Assembly: GCA_963585895.1 (NCBI GenBank)
Contig: OY757939.1
Coordinates: 62,109,962-62,173,961, forward strand
Length of the DNA stretch: 64,000 nucleotides
Source: Sepioteuthis lessoniana
Lineage: Eukaryota > Mollusca > Cephalopoda > Myopsida > Loliginidae
Reading direction: 5' to 3'
Positions 31,069 through 42,845 of the stretch are shown in pieces. Below the pieces are notes generated by a model, which was not told the DNA's origin, made no database searches, and was given only the letters and a program-made list of their open reading frames with translations. A program made the translations under genes and the position numbers. Each line of letters opens with the position of its first letter. Within the stretch, counting starts at the first letter, position 1.

Positions 31069-32192
31069 TGGTTCATTGCCATTGCTTCCAGGTCTACTCT
31101 GGCTTGGGGTGGTCGCACTTGATAGGGTCCTATCTATGGGTCAAATAGAACTGTTTTGACATCTAAACTGAGTGCAAACAAATGACTTATCCTAAAATGA
31201 ATTGTTAGAAATAGAGCTATTTTTACATTTAACAGTTTTAAACAAATGACTGATGTTTACTTGAATTATTAGTGATACATAGGAATACTTGGGACCATTT
31301 AACTGTGTCCAAATGAATGAGTACTGTTGAATAGAACAATTAGTGTTAAATAGTAATACTTGTAACCACTTTACCGTCTGCAAACAAATTATTTATATTG
31401 AATAGAATTATAAGTGTTAGATTGCAATAATTGAAACCATTTAACTGTGTAGAAACAATAGCAATAATTATATCCTGATTGCGTATTGGTCATTCAAGGC
31501 TTACTCTCTTTCATACTAAAACAGGAACCACAACTACAGTGTTTGACCTGTCAGACAACTTGCACAGTTAAACACATTCTTATAGAATGCAGAGCTTTTG
31601 CTGTCATTAGAAAGCAATTTTTCAAAGTGAATAGTTTAACCAATTTGTTCGGAAATGTCAAAATAGATGACGTTCTGTCCTTCTTGCGAGAGCCAGGGTT
31701 GTATAAAAAATATGAATTACAACTGGTTAATCATGTGCAAACAAATGAAATCCTGCTAAGAGAAAATTTTACCTACTGATTATTCGTTCAGAAATCTTTG
31801 GTTAAATGTATATACATATAGACAGAATTTGGCGTTAAATAACCTGCAAAGGTTGATATGCCATAAAACCCAAACAACCGACCAACCAACCAAATACTAG
31901 TGTACAAACAAATTAGTTTTACCTCATTTAAAAAAGAAATTACTGACAAACTAATCTCTTCCATATATATATATCTATCGAAATGTATGCAATCAAATGA
32001 CTCATGTTAAATTGTGACTGTTATATAGGAATACTTGAAACCATTTAACTGTGCAAAAAATGAGCTCAGGCTCATTTAAAAATGTATCAACAAAATGTGT
32101 TTAAAAATCATGTTATATATAAAGAAGATCTAGCATTAAATAACCTACAATGGTTGATGTGACATAAAACCAACCAACCAACCAACACAGCT
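31069..32192 (+). mobile_element. C2 element split by a LINE
   Basis: Head part 31069-31150 (CATTGCCATTGCTTCCAGG, TAGGGTCCTATCTATGGG), body to about 31462, then body and tail at 31896-32192 ending TTAAATAACCTACAATGG and AACCAACCAACCAAC. The LINE insertion separates AGAAACAATAGC from ACTAGTG, which are adjacent in the C2 copy at 38607-39286. Confidence 0.75.
31463..31895 (+). mobile_element. LINE 3' end with the stem-loop tail
   Basis: The coding part reads LRIGHSRLTL, then in a shifted frame QCLTCQTTCTVKHILIEC (a CCHC-type knuckle) and DVLSFLREPGLYKKYEL. This is the extreme C-terminus of Jockey/CR1-related LINEs, downstream of RNase H. The stop lies at 31777-31779. Only about 45 bases later comes GGCGTTAAATAACCTGC, GGTTGATATGCC and ACCAACCAACC. 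This is the same tail as SINE B and C elements, attached here to a coding LINE. Only about 430 bp remain. Confidence 0.78.
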
Positions 32193-32404
32193 GCTTGCAC
32201 ACAATTACATGGCATATTGATATTCAACCTGTTACAATATATTCAATATTTGACTACGTTTATTTTATTTAGCTTGCTGCCATAAGTATTTTTCATTTAT
32301 TTTATATGAAGATTATGGTGTAAGTGGTTAAACTGAAATGGAATTGGCAATTCAAAACCAGGCTTTGGAGCCACCTCGTACTATTGCTCTTGATCTAAAT
32401 TCTT

Positions 32405-32533
32405 TTGTTTGGTTTGGTTGGGTTTTATGGCATATCAACCTTTGTCGGCTAATTAATGCCAACTCCTGTTTATACATATATTAAATATGATTTGTAATCA
32501 CATTTTGTTGATAGCATTTTTAAACAAGCCCAA

Positions 32534-32573
<40 letters not shown>

Positions 32574-33015
32574 ACATAGTTAAATAGTTTCAAACATTTC
32601 TATCTAACATGTATAATTTTATTTTTACAGATGGTGAAGTGGTTACAAGTATTGCTATTAACAATAGTAATTCTTTTCAACTTTATTCATTTATTTGCAC
32701 ACAGTTAAATAATTCCACATATTACTATGTATCATTAAAAATTCAATTAAGCAATCTTTTGTTTACGCAGAGTTAAATGGTCAAACAGTTCTATGTGACC
32801 CATAGATAGGACCCTATCAGGTGCTACCACTCGAGGCTAAAGTGGACCTGGGAGCACTGGTGATGAAGGGTTACTCCACATTCCCCAGAGCCCCAAGACT
32901 GGAGCTTCACCATCAGAGAGTTTAGTGTCATATCCAGGACACTGATGGGGATATGGTGTTTTACCCCTCTGCAGAGATGCAGTCATTGTATTCTACAGCC
33001 CCAGTCAATTGGGCT
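32405..33015 (-). mobile_element. C2 element copy
   Basis: Tail (GGTTTGGTTGGGTTTTATGG), body including a run of about 43 T at 32529-32571, and head ending CAGTCAATTGGGC. Near full length apart from the T-run expansion. Confidence 0.75.
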
Positions 33016-33109
33016 GTAATGCTTTTGTGGAATAGCATGAATCCATCTCTTTTCACATTAGTGTGTTTAGAAAAAAAATATAGGGTAATCAGAGTTCTCT
33101 GGCCGAGGG

Positions 33110-33280
33110 TGTGTGGAGTGCCATTATTCCCAGGTCCACTTTGAGTCAGAGTGGTAGTAACTGTTAGTCCTGTCTATAGGTCAAATAGATCTGTTTGAAA
33201 GTTATTCTTATCCAATTAGACCATTTAACCTATAGGCATAAAATAACTCTAGACAAGTTGACATGCCATTAAAACCAGCA
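33110..33280 (+). mobile_element. C element fragment
   Basis: TCCCAGGTCCACTTTGAGTC, CTATAGGTCAAATAGA and a short stem-loop-like end (GTTGACATGCCATTAAAACC). The body is almost entirely deleted. Confidence 0.5.
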
Positions 33281-33602
33281 GTAGATTACCAGCTATGGAT
33301 AACTAAGTTTGTCATTAGAGCTGGTAATCTCATTCTGTAAAATCTACTTTAAAAGATGATCAGCATGCATGATTGATTGGGGGGTGGGGTGGGGTGGAAT
33401 GATATTGGGTTCCTGTAAGAATGAGTATAAGAAAATAACAGCTTTTTGATTTTGTTTGTTTATACATAAAAAGATGCTCTTGTTCACTACAGTTGATAAT
33501 AGATAATGTTTTTTCATATCATAAAAGAAAATTAAAATGATGTTGTATGCAATCTGTATATTTAATGTCATTATCATGATTTATATCATTCTTGTCATTG
33601 TC
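33281..33602. other. Unassigned AT-rich spacer
   Basis: Contains a GGGGTGGGGTGGGGTGG run near 33380. No gene or known repeat seen. Confidence 0.4.
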
Positions 33603-34165
33603 TGCCTTGTTGGTGAGGCTTAGAATATGCAGAGGGGTGAGGCCCTCTCCAAAAAAAAGTGTCCTGGGTATGACACTAAACTGCATCTGATGGTGAGCTC
33701 TGGAGTGTGTGGAGTACTCCTTCATTGCAATTACTCCTTGGAGCACTCAGAACTGGAGTAGTAGTACCTGTTAGGGTCCCGTCGATTGGTTGAATAGATG
33801 TTTGAAAAATATCAATGGAGGGAGTCTTCATGGTGTATTGGCTAATGTGCTGGACTGTAACATTGTAGAAAGAGTTTGAATGCTAGTTGTGCAATTATAT
33901 TCACTTTCAGATTATTACTCTAGGGAAAGGTATGAACCCCCATTACCCACTTCTCCATCTATGAAGGGTTAAATAGTATCACTCTTCTACAAGGATGCCT
34001 TCAGCATTAAATAACCCATGAGGGTTGATATGCCATCAAACAAACCATACCAACATTTTTAGTATTAGATTGGTGTTCTTCAGACCATTTAAATGTGCAA
34101 ATTATTTGTATCAAGAATAATTACTTGAAACCATACAAATGCTTGCAAAAAAAAAAAAACTGACT
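33603..34165 (+). mobile_element. C3 element split by SINE B
   Basis: Head at 33603-33815 (GTATGACACTAAACTGCATC, ATGCAGAGGGGTGAGG), then a SINE B at 33820-34050, then the body again (GTATCAAGAATAATTACTTG). Confidence 0.65.
33820..34050 (+). repeat. SINE B copy
   Basis: Head GGGAGTCTTCATGGTGTATT, middle AAGGTATGAACCCCC, tail AGCATTAAATAACCC, GGTTGATATGCC and ATCAAACAAACC. Confidence 0.8.
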
Positions 34166-34234
34166 TAAAGAAAGCAAGATAGTACAAGGGCTGAAAAATT
34201 GTGACTATAACTACCACAATGGGGACGCCAATCT

Positions 34235-35590
34235 AAATAAATCAGTCAAGTGTCTAGGGTATGAAATTAAATTGCTTCCAATGGTGAGGTTCTTGTTCTG
34301 GAGCTCTGTGGAGTCACCTCTTTATTAATATTACTTCCAAGTTTACACTGACTTGGAGTGATTGTACCAGTTAGGGTCTGATATTAATCCAAAATAGATG
34401 TTTGAAAATTATTTGTATTAGATGGGAATACTTGAAACCATATAACTGTACAAATTATTTGTATTAATGGCCCAGTCGGCTGTGGCTGTAGAATACACCG
34501 ACTGCTTCTCTGCAGAAGGGTAAGACCCCCTCCCAACGAGTGTCCTGGATATGACACTAAACAATCTGATGGTGAAGTTCCAGCAATGCTGGAGCTTTGC
34601 GGAATGCAGAGTACCCTTTCATTGCCATCGCTCCTAGGTCCACTCTGGTCCCGAGTGGTAGCACCTGATAAGGGTCCTATCTATGGGTTAAATAGAACTA
34701 AACTGTGTTTCTTTCACTATACTGATTTTTTTTTTCATTTAAACTGCGTATTTATGCTAAACTGAATTGTTTAAAATAGAACTGTTTTGACATTGGAACT
34801 GCGTACTAGTGCTGAACTGAATTGCTCAAAATAGAACTGTTTTGACGTCTAAACTGTGTACTTATGCTGAACTGAATTATCTGAAATAAAACTTTAACAT
34901 TTAACTGTGTGTATTGCCCTGTAAGCTGGGGCTGTAGAATACACTGACTGCACCTCTGCAGAGGGGTAAGACCCCCCCCAACGAGTGTCCTGGATATGAC
35001 ACTAAACAATCTGATGGTGAGGTTCCAGCAGTGCTGAAGCTTTGGGGAATGCGGAGTACCCCTTCATTGCCATCGCTTGCAGGTCCACTCTGGCCTGGAG
35101 TGGTAGCACCTGAAAGGGTCCTATCTATGGGTTAAATAGAACTAACAGCGTACTTATGCTAAACTGAATTGTTTGAGTAAACTGAATAGCTTGAAATTAA
35201 TTTTTGACAATTAAACCATACTTATATTTAAACTGTGTGTTAATTCTTAACTGAATTATTTGAAATAGAACTGTTTTTCAACATTAAAACTGTATTTACA
35301 CTTAACTGAATTGATACATATAACTGCTTGAATAGTTTGAAATAGAAATGTTTTTGACAATTAAACTGTGTACTTATGCTAAACTGAATTGTTTTAAATC
35401 GAACAGATTATTTATATAAAAATGGATTTGGCATTAAATAACCTACAAAGGTTGATATGCCATAAAAGCCACTAAGCCAAACCTATTTGTATTAAGAATA
35501 GTTACTTGAAACCATACAATTGCTTCCCCCCCCCCAAAATAATATAAAGATTAAAAATTTTTACAAGGATTGACATGTTGTAAAATCAAG
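34235..35590 (+). mobile_element. C3 element hosting a C1 dimer
   Basis: Head at 34235-34390, body to 34467, then the C1 dimer, then body and eroded tail 35484-35590 (GATTGACATGTTGTAAAATC). Confidence 0.65.
34468..35483 (+). mobile_element. C1 head-to-tail dimer with one 12-bp TSD
   Basis: Unit 1 (34468-34912) has a head and short body and no tail. Unit 2 (34913-35483) has head, body, stem-loop and AAGCCAAACC. The direct repeat TATTTGTATTAA flanks the pair at 34456-34467 and 35484-35495, and nothing duplicated lies between the units. The dimer therefore inserted in one event from a dimeric RNA. Confidence 0.8.
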
Positions 35591-35951
35591 AATTTTGTCA
35601 TTGTAGTAATTTGTACTGTTATTAGTTTAAAGCTAATTATGCAAGTTGAATGATACATTATAAAAAGAAACAAATAAAAGGCAGATATACATCAATGTAT
35701 ACTACTAAAATAATATCCTTCACTTTAGAATTTGATATTACAAGGTTTTCTTAAAAAGAAATCTCAAGAAGTTATTAAATTAGTTTTTCTTTTTTTTTTT
35801 TTTTTTCAAGTGTGACACTTGAAACTCTTTCCTTGAATACTGCACGTGGATATAATAATGCATATGTGTGTAGATTTGTGCATGTCTATATAAGAATATA
35901 TGCATTTAGATGTAGCATCTATGTCTATGCATATGGCAGCGAGTGTATCTG
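35591..35951. other. Unassigned AT-rich spacer
   Basis: T-rich stretch near 35785-35810 and ATGTGTGTAGAT-like sequence. No gene seen. Confidence 0.4.
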
Positions 35952-35962
35952 TGTAGGCATAG

Positions 35963-36204
35963 TTTGGTTTGGTTTCTTTTGTTAAATGGCATATCAACCT
36001 TTGTTGATTATTTAATGCAAAAGGCATTATTTTAGAAGGTCAGTAGTGGTACTATTTAATCCATTGCTGCGAGCTAAGGGGTTTTATACCATTCCCAAGG
36101 GGTATTAGTCTGAAAGTGAATGTAATAGTGCAACTGAAGTTTGAACTCACTCACTAGGATGTTACAGTCCAGCTCTTTAGCCACTACACTACTGGAATGC
36201 CCTA
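35963..36204 (-). repeat. SINE B copy with 11-bp TSD
   Basis: Flanked by TGTAGGCATAG at 35952-35962 and 36205-36215. The minus strand shows head GGCATTCCAGTAGTGTAGTG and the stem-loop tail ending AACCAAACCAAAC. The long duplication shows retroposition. Confidence 0.88.
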
Positions 36205-37491
36205 TGTAGGCATAGGTAGCATATATGTGTATGTATATGGATATATGTATGTGTATAGTAATAGTAGTATCAAAAGGATAGCTAGACAAGTTAGGAAGGT
36301 TGGCAGATTTTAATAGAACATAAAATACCGAAGGATTTCTAGACGAGGATGAAAGGCTTTTTTTTTTTTTTAAATGTCCATTATAAATTCATGTCTTCAG
36401 TGCTTGTATGTTCAGAGGTCTGTTGGCAAGCACTTCTATTTTTTTTTTTTTTTTTTTTTTTTTTTTCCCCCATTCATCTCCAAATAAATAAATCAAATAT
36501 TGTTAACATTTTTTTCTTAGTCTCACTCGATGCTTTTGTAAAAAATGTTTTTGGTTTTAAGATTAGAATTTTTTACAAAATACAAGAAAGTTATTATAAA
36601 TAAGATATTGAATCATATAATAACATCCACACCAACAAATACCTAGCAATACTGAAGCTAATTTAAAAAGTGAAGATCTGGATCTCTTTGGTCAGGGGAG
36701 AATTTTTAAGATGGTTATCGGAAATGTGAACCTTCTCTCAAAGGTTTACCACTTGCTGTAATTGTTTGAAATACTTCCTGTAGTGTTTGCAGTTTAAGGA
36801 AGTCTCTCAATTGTTCTTGAATAGCATATAAAAATAGGCTTAAAGTTGTATTTACCAAGACAGAAACGAATAATGAATGAAACATTAATTTTCTTTCAAA
36901 TTGTCATTGAAAAACTTTATTCGATCTTGGTGTTGTACATCCTTAATCCAGCAAGTTTTCATAATTTTAAGCACCTTAAACACTTTTTTCATGTCTTCCA
37001 TGTTTTGGGATGATTTTTCAGTTAAGAAGAAAGAAAAAATATTTGGTAATTATAGAGAGTGCTGCAGCTGCACATTTTTTTTTTTTTTTTTTTCTAAGTT
37101 CTAAGTATAATGTTAAGTATATAATGTCATAAAGAAAAACAAATTTGCTATTGTAAAAACAATTAGAAAGTGATATAAATAGGATAGATACGAGTGAGAG
37201 TCATATTAGGTTTGTTTTCGACCAGGGCTCCTGGCTCACTTTTTTTCACCTCTGTACAAGAACTGTTCCAAAATCAAAAGGTTTTTTTTTTTTATTTTTT
37301 AATTTGTTATTATCTATAGTTTCAATAGCATAATGAAAAAAACGCTATTAAAACATTTAGATAATATAATAAAAATGTCATTAAAACATTTGGGAAATTT
37401 AATATTTATTTTGGTTGGTTTAATCTTGAAATTGTTGTCTCTGTTTTTGTTGAAGAAACAATGAAACATCAGTCAAACAAGGTTTTTATTT
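36205..37491. other. AT-rich spacer with a dispersed unclassified repeat
   Basis: Positions 36470-36715 are homologous to 55425-55640 (shared GATATTGAATCATATAA type and TCTCTTTGGTCAG blocks). The rest is poly-T tracts and unassigned DNA. No gene seen. Confidence 0.55.
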
Positions 37492-37880
37492 TAGGTTGTG
37501 TTTTATGGCATAATCAACTCTTGTGGGCTATTTAATGGCAAATCCTGTTTTATTTATATATATATATAAACTGTGTGTGTGAATAAGAATGATTTATAAG
37601 TGAATAGTTTGTAGGTAACCTTTTTTTAAATAAACTTGAACCCATTTGACGACACATGGGTTCAAGTATTGCTATTTAATCCTAATAATTCTATTTGCAC
37701 TCAGTTAAATGGTTTCGTGTACAGCTATTTAACACTAATAATTCTGTTTAATATCAATCTCTACTAAAAGATTGAATAGTTCTATTTGATTCATAGATGA
37801 GACCTTTACAAGTACTACCATTTCAGGACTGGAGCCTCACCATCATATGCTGTTTAAATCATACCCAGGACACTTATTTT
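37492..37880 (-). mobile_element. C2 element copy
   Basis: Tail (GTTTTATGGCATAATCAACT), short body, and part of the head (GACTGGAGCCTCACCATCAT). The extreme head is missing. Confidence 0.65.
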
Positions 37881-37939
37881 TAAAAGAAGAAAAAAGACAA
37901 TTTTTAGTTTATGTAAAATAAAGACAAATTTTCAAATAC

Positions 37940-38222
37940 GTCCACCTGCCTCCCATCATGAAAACTATCCAAGTTAGACGAACCAGGCATGCAGGACACT
38001 GCTGGAGAAGCAGGGACGAGCTCATAAGTGATGTACTCCTATGGACCTCCACATATGGCCGGGCAAAAGCAGTACGACCAGCTTGAACATACATTCAGCA
38101 GCTATGTGAGGATATGGGATGTAGCCCTGAAGACCTGCTAGAGGCGATGAACGATAGGGAGAAGTGGCTCGAGAGAGGGTCAGGGATATCCTTGCCTGTG
38201 GCATGACATGATGATGATGATG
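37940..38222 (+). mobile_element. RTE-type LINE 3' fragment
   Basis: Encodes HLPPIMKTIQVRRTRHAGHC then WRSRDELISDVLLWTSTYGR and ends with ACATGATGATGATGATGA. Only small lesions, so a relatively recent, strongly 5'-truncated copy. Confidence 0.85.
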
Positions 38223-38606
38223 ACAAAAAGTACAGAACATAAAAATTAAATGGATCCTGATTATTATGATTTTATACTAGTTTATATCAAAGCTTAACAA
38301 CAGTCTAAGTCAAAATAAGAATATTGAAAAAAAAAAATGATGTGATTGCTATTCCATAATCTGTTGTAAAACCCCCCCCTCAAAATCCTAACTTTTTCAT
38401 AGATTTGTTGTATTAAAAAAAATTACTCCAAAATAATGTAAAAAAAATTTATGAAACATGAAAATTTTCATTCTTTTAATTGTCGGTTATACTTATTTTA
38501 ATTAAAAAAAAATTGACTGTCCCCGAAATATTCTTGTCTCTGGGACCACTGGACATCATTAATCTCAAGCTTTGGTTGAGACCTAAGGAAAGTCCTGTCA
38601 GTTATA
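38223..38606. other. Unassigned AT-rich spacer
   Basis: Poly-A and poly-C tracts. No gene or known repeat seen. Confidence 0.4.
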
Positions 38607-39286
38607 GTTTCATTTGATTTTATGGCACATCAACCATTGTAGGTTATTTAATGCCAAATCCTCTATACATATATATGAGATATATTTGTAATCATTTTGT
38701 TGATAACATTCTTAAACGAGCCTGAGCTCAATTTTTTTTGCACACAAGTTAAATGGTTTCAAGTATTTCTATGTAACAGTAACACTTTAACATCAGTCAT
38801 TTATTTGCATACATTTAAATAGATATACATAATATATAAGAAATTAGTTTGTTGATAATTTCATTTTTAAATGACTTACAACTAATTTGTTTGCTCACTA
38901 GTATCACTATTGTTTCTACACAGTTAAATGGTTTCAAGTATTGCTATGTATCACTAACAATTCAATTAACATCAGTCATTTGTTTACACACAGTTAACTG
39001 ATCAAACAGTTCTATTTCTAATAATTTGATTAATGTAAGTCATTTGTTTGCACTTAGTTTAGATGTCAAACAGTTCTGTTTGATCTATAGATAGAACTCT
39101 ATCAGGTGCTACCATCCCTGGTCTGAGTGGACCTGGGAGCAATGGCAATGAAGGGTTACTCCTCATTCCCCAGAGCTCCAGCATTACTGGATTGTTTCGT
39201 GTCATATTAAAGACCCTCCTCAAGGGTAGAGTTCTTATCCTTCTGCAAAAATGCAGTTGGTGTATTCTACAGCCCCAGCTGACTGG
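38607..39286 (-). mobile_element. C2 element copy, complete
   Basis: Tail stem-loop (GGCACATCAACC / GGTTATTTAATGCC), long body of ACAGTTAAATGG repeats, head ending CAGCCCCAGCTGACTGG. It serves as the uninterrupted reference for C2. Confidence 0.78.
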
Positions 39287-39676
39287 TCTTCAGTCATAGT
39301 GAAGATAAGAAAAGTAATTTGCTTTATCATAATGCAACAAATAATTTAGTCTTTTTGGAGAAAAGTAGCCTATTAAGCCTAATGTTCTTTAAAGAAGGGA
39401 GAAAAATGAAAGTCATGTTGAATGTGATCGTATTTGAGGAGGATAGATTATTTGTTAATCATCCCTTGTTATCTTTCTTTCTTTAATTTCTGACAACCAA
39501 GAAGCTTTTTTTTTTTCTTTGGGTAACCTCATCTTCTTTGGGTGTAGCATCTAATGTCCTTTTATAAGAAAAATAGAACTTTACTTGAAAATATAAGCTT
39601 GAAACCATATGACTCTATGCAAACAAATAATTATTATCAAATAGACATTTACGCAAAACATTTGTGTATAAATTAC
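39287..39676. other. Unassigned spacer
   Basis: AT-rich; a short C-body-like stretch near 39570-39650. No gene seen. Confidence 0.35.
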
Positions 39677-40450
39677 TAAGTTTGGTTTATTTTAATAATA
39701 CCATATCATCTCTTTATGGGTTATTTAATGCTAAAATTTGATTCATTTGTATATATTTAATTGTAATAACTATATTTTCAGTGTCATTTAAGGGGGTCCT
39801 TGTGGTGTAATGTTTAAAGCAATGTACTGCGGAATCGTAGTAAGCGAGTTTGTACTCTAGTCACGCTATTACGTTCACTTTCGGGCAAATACCCTTGAGA
39901 AAGGTATGAACCCCCTTATCCTTCCATCTATGGGTTAATTAATATAACTAGTGTTCTTCTAGAATAGCTTTGGTATTAAATAACCTACAAAAGTTGATAT
40001 GCCATTAAACAAAGAAACCAAACCAAACCAGTGTCATTTAATTGCCCTTATTTGTCTATGAAAACCATTTGTTTGCAGTCATTTGTAGGGTTTCAAATAT
40101 TCCTATCTAATACTAATAATTTCATACACAATTCTATGGTTTCAAATATTCCTATCCAATACTAATAATTTATACACAATTATATGGTTTCAAGTAATTA
40201 TTCCTATTGAATAATATCATTAGTTTGCACAGTTGTTATGATTACTAGTATTCTTATTTAATGTCAATAATTTGTTAGCAATTATATGGTTTCAAGTAAC
40301 TAATGATAATCCTTAGTAAACAAATATCTAGCTTCAAGTAACTATTCTTAATACAAATAATTTGCATGCAGTTATATGGTTTTATATATTCCTATCCAAA
40401 CTAATAATTTTCAAATAACTATCTTTTTAAGAGCTATTCAACTTTTTGGT
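39677..40450 (-). mobile_element. C3 element split by SINE B
   Basis: Tail at 39677-39791 (GGGTTATTTAATGC). Body at 40042-40450 has repeated GGTTTCAAATATTCCTAT units of about 55-60 bp. No head remains. Confidence 0.65.
39792..40028 (+). repeat. SINE B copy with 13-bp TSD
   Basis: Flanked by CAGTGTCATTTAA at 39779-39791 and 40029-40041. Head GGGGGTCCTTGTGGTGTAAT, tail TTAAATAACCTACAAAAG, GTTGATATGCC and AACCAAACCAAAC. Edges are exact, so this defines SINE B as 237 bp. Confidence 0.92.
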
Positions 40451-40764
40451 GCTTGTTCTTAAGGTCAACAGTGCCTGTGGAGTAGGTAGGCTGTTCAGAA
40501 GATGTATTGACTATAATATGCACCAAAAGAAATATGCCTAAAAGTGATTGGTTCTTGAAACCATAATTGCTTGTAAAAAAGATATTAAACAAACCAGCAA
40601 GAGTTGAAATACCATAAAACCAATCAACCTTGTGTGTAGCATTTTACACATGGTCAGTTTAATGTAAGGTTTGATTCCATGTCAAATCAATATGGGGTTT
40701 GAACTATGATTGTCAAAGATTTTGTTCAGAATTGGTTCAGTTATAGATCTTCATTAAGCAAATT
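40451..40764. other. Spacer with a C tail fragment
   Basis: 40570-40630 holds an eroded stem-loop tail (GAGTTGAAATACCATAAAAC). The rest is unassigned. Confidence 0.4.
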
Positions 40765-41041
40765 CACATTGTGGCATAACGCTTATTGTCTTAGGAAATG
40801 AACACTGAGACCCAAGTTCAAGTACTGGATGAAGCTGTTAAGTGTTTCCCTTTTGTGCTAATACCCTTTAGAAAGGCATGAATCCATATCTTTTCCTCTC
40901 AGCTATGGAGAGCAGATAGGGCTCTTTAGCTTTTGGTAAGGCAACTAGTCGAGGAGAAGGAAGACTGAATTTAAACCTGATGTACTTAGCTTAAAACTTG
41001 ACTTTGTATCGCATCATGTTCATGGTGGATGGGTTGGGTAA
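40765..41041 (+). repeat. SINE A copy
   Basis: Head TGTGGCATAACGCTTATTG, B box AAGTTCAAGTACTGG, end GGTGGATGGGTTGGGTAAA. Diverged but full length. Confidence 0.78.
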
Positions 41042-41861
41042 ATACATACTTCTTTCACATTTCTACCTCATCTGCAAATCCCTTAATTTTTTGTTCAATA
41101 TTAGCTACTTTATTATTTTTTAATGATTTTTAAGAAAATATTTTAATTTATTATTGTAGTGGAAAAACTCTGAATTCAAATCCAGTGGGGCTTGCAATTC
41201 CACCCCATAAAAAATCTTCTTTTTACTGAAACCATTAATGTGGTATGGTTGTGACCCTATACTCCTCAAGGAGCCTGTTGGATGCAGTTAGTTATTATTC
41301 ATAATCCATATATAAATTATAATTTAAATTAATTTATCCATTTAATAGTAGGTAATCTCAAAAAATTATGAAGATTATATTTCTTTTTGACTTAAAATCT
41401 TATGTTACACTTTAGTTTATTAAAATTGTTACAGTTCAAATTCTCATTGGTTCTTTACTGAAATTTTGTGCATATGCCAAACGCAGGACCAATTATTTGT
41501 CAAATTTTGAAATAAATTGATTGATTGGTTAAATGACTTATAAAAGGTCAAGTTCAAGATCAACTTAAAAAAAATTGACCTGTGGTTAAAAATACATAGA
41601 AGAAATTTTAGATCTACTTTTTAGCTCTTTGAAATGATATATAATTCAGCTTTCTAGGTATAGTAGATATTGATTTTTTTAAAACTTTGTCCTTGCCTTA
41701 CAAAATGAATTTTTTTTTTTTGGCAGAGTTCAGAGCGCTCTTTCTCTAAAACCCCTTTAAGGTAGAAATCTGAAATTAATGCTATTTGTCTTATGAAGAG
41801 AGCTAAAATAATGTAAATTATGAATTTTGTCTTTAAAAAAAAATTGTTGTTTTGATATGGA
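41042..41861. other. Unassigned AT-rich spacer
   Basis: About 820 bp with several poly-T tracts and no reading frame or repeat that I recognise. Confidence 0.4.
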
Positions 41862-42112
41862 ATGATCTCGGATACCCATGTATCTCTAAGGAATGCAACT
41901 ACATCAAAGACCTACTACACTTCAAATCTCAAATGATCCACAATCCTATTTCACCACTCCTTTTTTGTGGATGGCAAAAATGCCAAGGTAGTCTGCTAAG
42001 TAATTTACTAAGGTTTATACTTAGATGTGGGACAAGGCTGCATGAGAATCAAACTCGCTCATGAAGGTTTACTAGTCTAGCTTGCTAACCATTATACCAC
42101 CTGAGGTGCCCT
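41862..42112 (-). repeat. SINE F candidate (tRNA-like head), single copy here
   Basis: The minus strand starts GGGCACCTCAGGTGGTATAA with TGGTTAGCA as A box, and the B-box-like GAGTTTGATTCTC follows at the expected distance. The body is not shared with the other SINEs. The call rests on the tRNA-like head only. Confidence 0.5.
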
Positions 42113-42616
42113 TAAGGCAGTCAGCTAAGGATCTGGCTAACCATTGTGAAATTGGACTTAGCCTCTGTCTTTATTGTATCTATTGATGGAACTATTAATT
42201 GTTGAATATCCAGAGAGTTGATGTTGTCAATTGTCAAGCATGGAGTGCAGTGACCCTAGATGATATCACTTTGATGTGTGGAATTAACTTGACCAATATT
42301 GAGTGAATACTGTTACATATACACACATGGATATATGTATAAATAAGCAAGGCTAAAAATAACCCTGATCCCAGCAACCAGTGTTGTGCAATTGTCAGAC
42401 TTTTTTTTTTATCCCTAGTGTAATGGAGAGGTACTACCGCAGAGTTGGAACCCCAGGCTTGCTTTGTTTTTTCTTTGTCACTTTGCATTTAAAGAGCAAG
42501 AAAACTGCTGAGGATGATGACTTAAGACTATAAAAGTTAATTATCCATGTAAAAATTGTCACTAAATTTGTTTTGCTGTTTACCTGAAAGTGTCACACAC
42601 AAATAGAAAGAAGAGG
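42113..42616. other. Unassigned spacer
   Basis: No gene or known repeat seen; a poly-T tract lies near 42402. Confidence 0.4.
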
Positions 42617-42845
42617 AGTCCCCATGGTGTAATGGTTAAAATGCTGGACTGCAAAATTGTATTTAGCAAGTTCAAACTGCATTTGTGCTATTATGTTCAT
42701 TTTCGGACTAATACCCTTAAGAAAGGCATGAATCCCCTTATCCCTCCAGCTATGGGTTAAACAGTATCATTACTGTTCTTCTACAAATATAGCTTTGGTA
42801 TTGAATAATCCACAAAGGTTGATATACCATTAAAAAAACAACAAA
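42617..42845 (+). repeat. SINE B copy
   Basis: Head GAGTCCCCATGGTGTAATGG, middle TTTTCGGACTAATACCC, tail GGTATTGAATAATCC, GGTTGATATACC. Confidence 0.82.

Noticed and set aside
32160-32190. AACCAACCAACC runs as telomere-like repeats.
   Set aside because: They are the short A/C-rich ends of C elements and SINE B, always directly after the stem-loop.
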